IMG/VR virus record: IMGVR_UViG_3300046491_000093
Coordinates: 1-29,392 of that record
DNA length: 29,392 nt
DNA from: a virus
Direction: 5' to 3' (one strand)
The translations under genes were made by a program, and so were the position numbers. Numbering within the stretch: the first letter of the stretch is position 1; each line of letters opens with the position of its first letter. Positions 28,466-29,392 of the stretch are shown piece after piece. Under the pieces are notes generated by a model. The model saw only the letters and a program-made list of their open reading frames with translations, was not told where the DNA came from and ran no database searches.

Positions 28466-29392
28466 GAACCCCTGTTTATTCGATCACGCTCGACGGCAAG
28501 GAACTGGCGGACGCGCTGAGCCCTTACCTTTCTTCGCTGTCGCTGTCGGAGTCTCGTGAGGACGACGCGGACACGGTTCGCCTGACGCTTGATGACTCGA
28601 AGGGAAAGCTCGCGCTGCCCTCTCGTGGGCAGGTGCTGCGCGTATCGTTCGGATGGTCCGATACCGGCCTGGTGGACAAGGGGACATTCACGGTCACGGA
28701 AGTTGAGCATCGCGGCGCACCTGACGTGCTGACCATTCAGGCGCGCTCTGCATCGATGACGAAGGCAATGGTAGAACGCAAGGAAAAGAGTTGGCACGCG
28801 ACGACATTGGGCGCGATCATCTCGACAATTGCCAAGGCGCACGACCTGAAACCGGCCGTGTCCGCTTCTCTGGCGGCGGTGGCTATTCCCCATATCGACC
28901 AGACGAACGAAGGCGACATGAGCTTTCTACGCCGCCTGTCGAAGCGGCACGATGCAACGATGACCGTTAAGGACGGAAACCTGATTTTCACGGCGATAGG
29001 CAAGGGCACAGCGAGCGGCAAGGAAATTCCGTTCCTGTTTCTTCAGCGCATGGATGGGGACAGCCACAGCTACCACGTCAGCGAGCGGGAGAACTACAAC
29101 GGCGTGCGCGCCCAATACAAGGGAAGCGGCCGGAAGAAGCACATGAGCGTCATCGTAGGTGGCGAAAACAGTACGGGCATGAAGGTTTTGCCCGAGATAT
29201 ACCCGAGCGAAGCAGCGGCGCGCGCTGCGGCCACAGCCGAATTCAACCGCACGCAGCGGTCACAGGCGACGTTCGAGTTCACGCTGGCGGCTGGCGTGCC
29301 AGATGCGATACCGGAGCGTGCCGTGTTCGTTGAAGGGTTCAAGCCTGAGATTAACCAACAGGCGTGGCTTATCCGAAGTGCAAACCACGAAC
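28462..29392 (+). CDS. D: Tail protein gpD, cut by window edge
   Basis: The ATG overlaps the gpU stop (ATGA) and the frame is open through the last base, giving about 310 residues of a protein that is 387 long in P2. It begins MRTPVYSITLDGKELADALS and contains SLSLSESREDDADTVRLTLD, the KEKSWHATTLGAIISTIAKAH block and YHVSERENYNGVRAQYKG, all typical of gpD, the baseplate hub (T4 gp27-like). The last 70-80 residues lie outside the window. Confidence 0.95.
   Translation, partial: MRTPVYSITLDGKELADALSPYLSSLSLSESREDDADTVRLTLDDSKGKLALPSRGQVLRVSFGWSDTGLVDKGTFTVTEVEHRGAPDVLTIQARSASMTKAMVERKEKSWHATTLGAIISTIAKAHDLKPAVSASLAAVAIPHIDQTNEGDMSFLRRLSKRHDATMTVKDGNLIFTAIGKGTASGKEIPFLFLQRMDGDSHSYHVSERENYNGVRAQYKGSGRKKHMSVIVGGENSTGMKVLPEIYPSEAAARAAATAEFNRTQRSQATFEFTLAAGVPDAIPERAVFVEGFKPEINQQAWLIRSANHE

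Noticed and set aside
1-29392. CRISPR arrays, tRNA genes, insertion sequences, restriction or toxin-antitoxin genes
   Set aside because: Searched by eye on both strands; no regular spacer array, cloverleaf, transposase or recognisable defence gene was seen.

Overview
The window reads as most of the genome of a P2-like temperate myophage that lives as a plasmid, a phage-plasmid. Protein families, high GC and overall gene order point to a Burkholderia host. From memory the closest described relative is phage KS14 of the B. cepacia complex; no database was searched. No integrase or tyrosine/serine recombinase gene is visible. Instead there are a RepL-type plasmid replication initiator, a primase-helicase, and a ParA plus ribbon-helix-helix partition pair with repeat arrays. 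Gene D is cut by the right edge, and the left edge opens just beyond the 3' end of the repressor gene.

Layout. 1-1760: immunity and control region, with a CI-like repressor (-), a small RHH protein, the zinc-finger late activator Ogr and an unknown protein. 1761-5157: replication module, with the large primase-helicase and two small genes, broken up by intrinsic terminators. 5180-6840: leftward partition operon, parA, RHH partner, a minimal H-NS-type DNA-binding protein and a 58-residue protein, with AT-rich repeat arrays upstream of parA and again between parA and its partner. 6840-8473: gene-free, repeat-rich segment with an iteron-like array (probable origin), a cos-like sequence at 7652-7670 that resembles the P2 cohesive end, a large inverted repeat, and a structured leader before the RepL gene (8474-9052). 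9104-29392: P2 virion and lysis genes in canonical order: Q and P leftward, then O-N-M-L-X, two holins, endolysin, Rz/Rz1, R-S, V-W-J-I-H, G, FI-FII-E(E')-T-U-D rightward.

How it works together (inference). Ogr would switch on the virion operons through a shared element, GATGTACCGGC-N7-ACR, which occurs exactly three times: between P and O, before V, and before G. RepL and the primase-helicase would replicate the circle, the Par operon would segregate it in the lysogen, and the terminase (P, M) would cut concatemers at cos so that rep ends up at the left virion end and par at the right.

The most unusual items are: the par operon carrying an H-NS DNA-binding domain without its oligomerisation domain; a scaffold/protease gpO with an apparent signal-peptide-bearing N-terminal extension that replaces its normal start; a CI/S24 repressor in which both catalytic residues are substituted; palindromic operator-like sites on both sides of the repressor gene with a 12-bp match before the capsid gene; and several duplicated regulatory hairpins.
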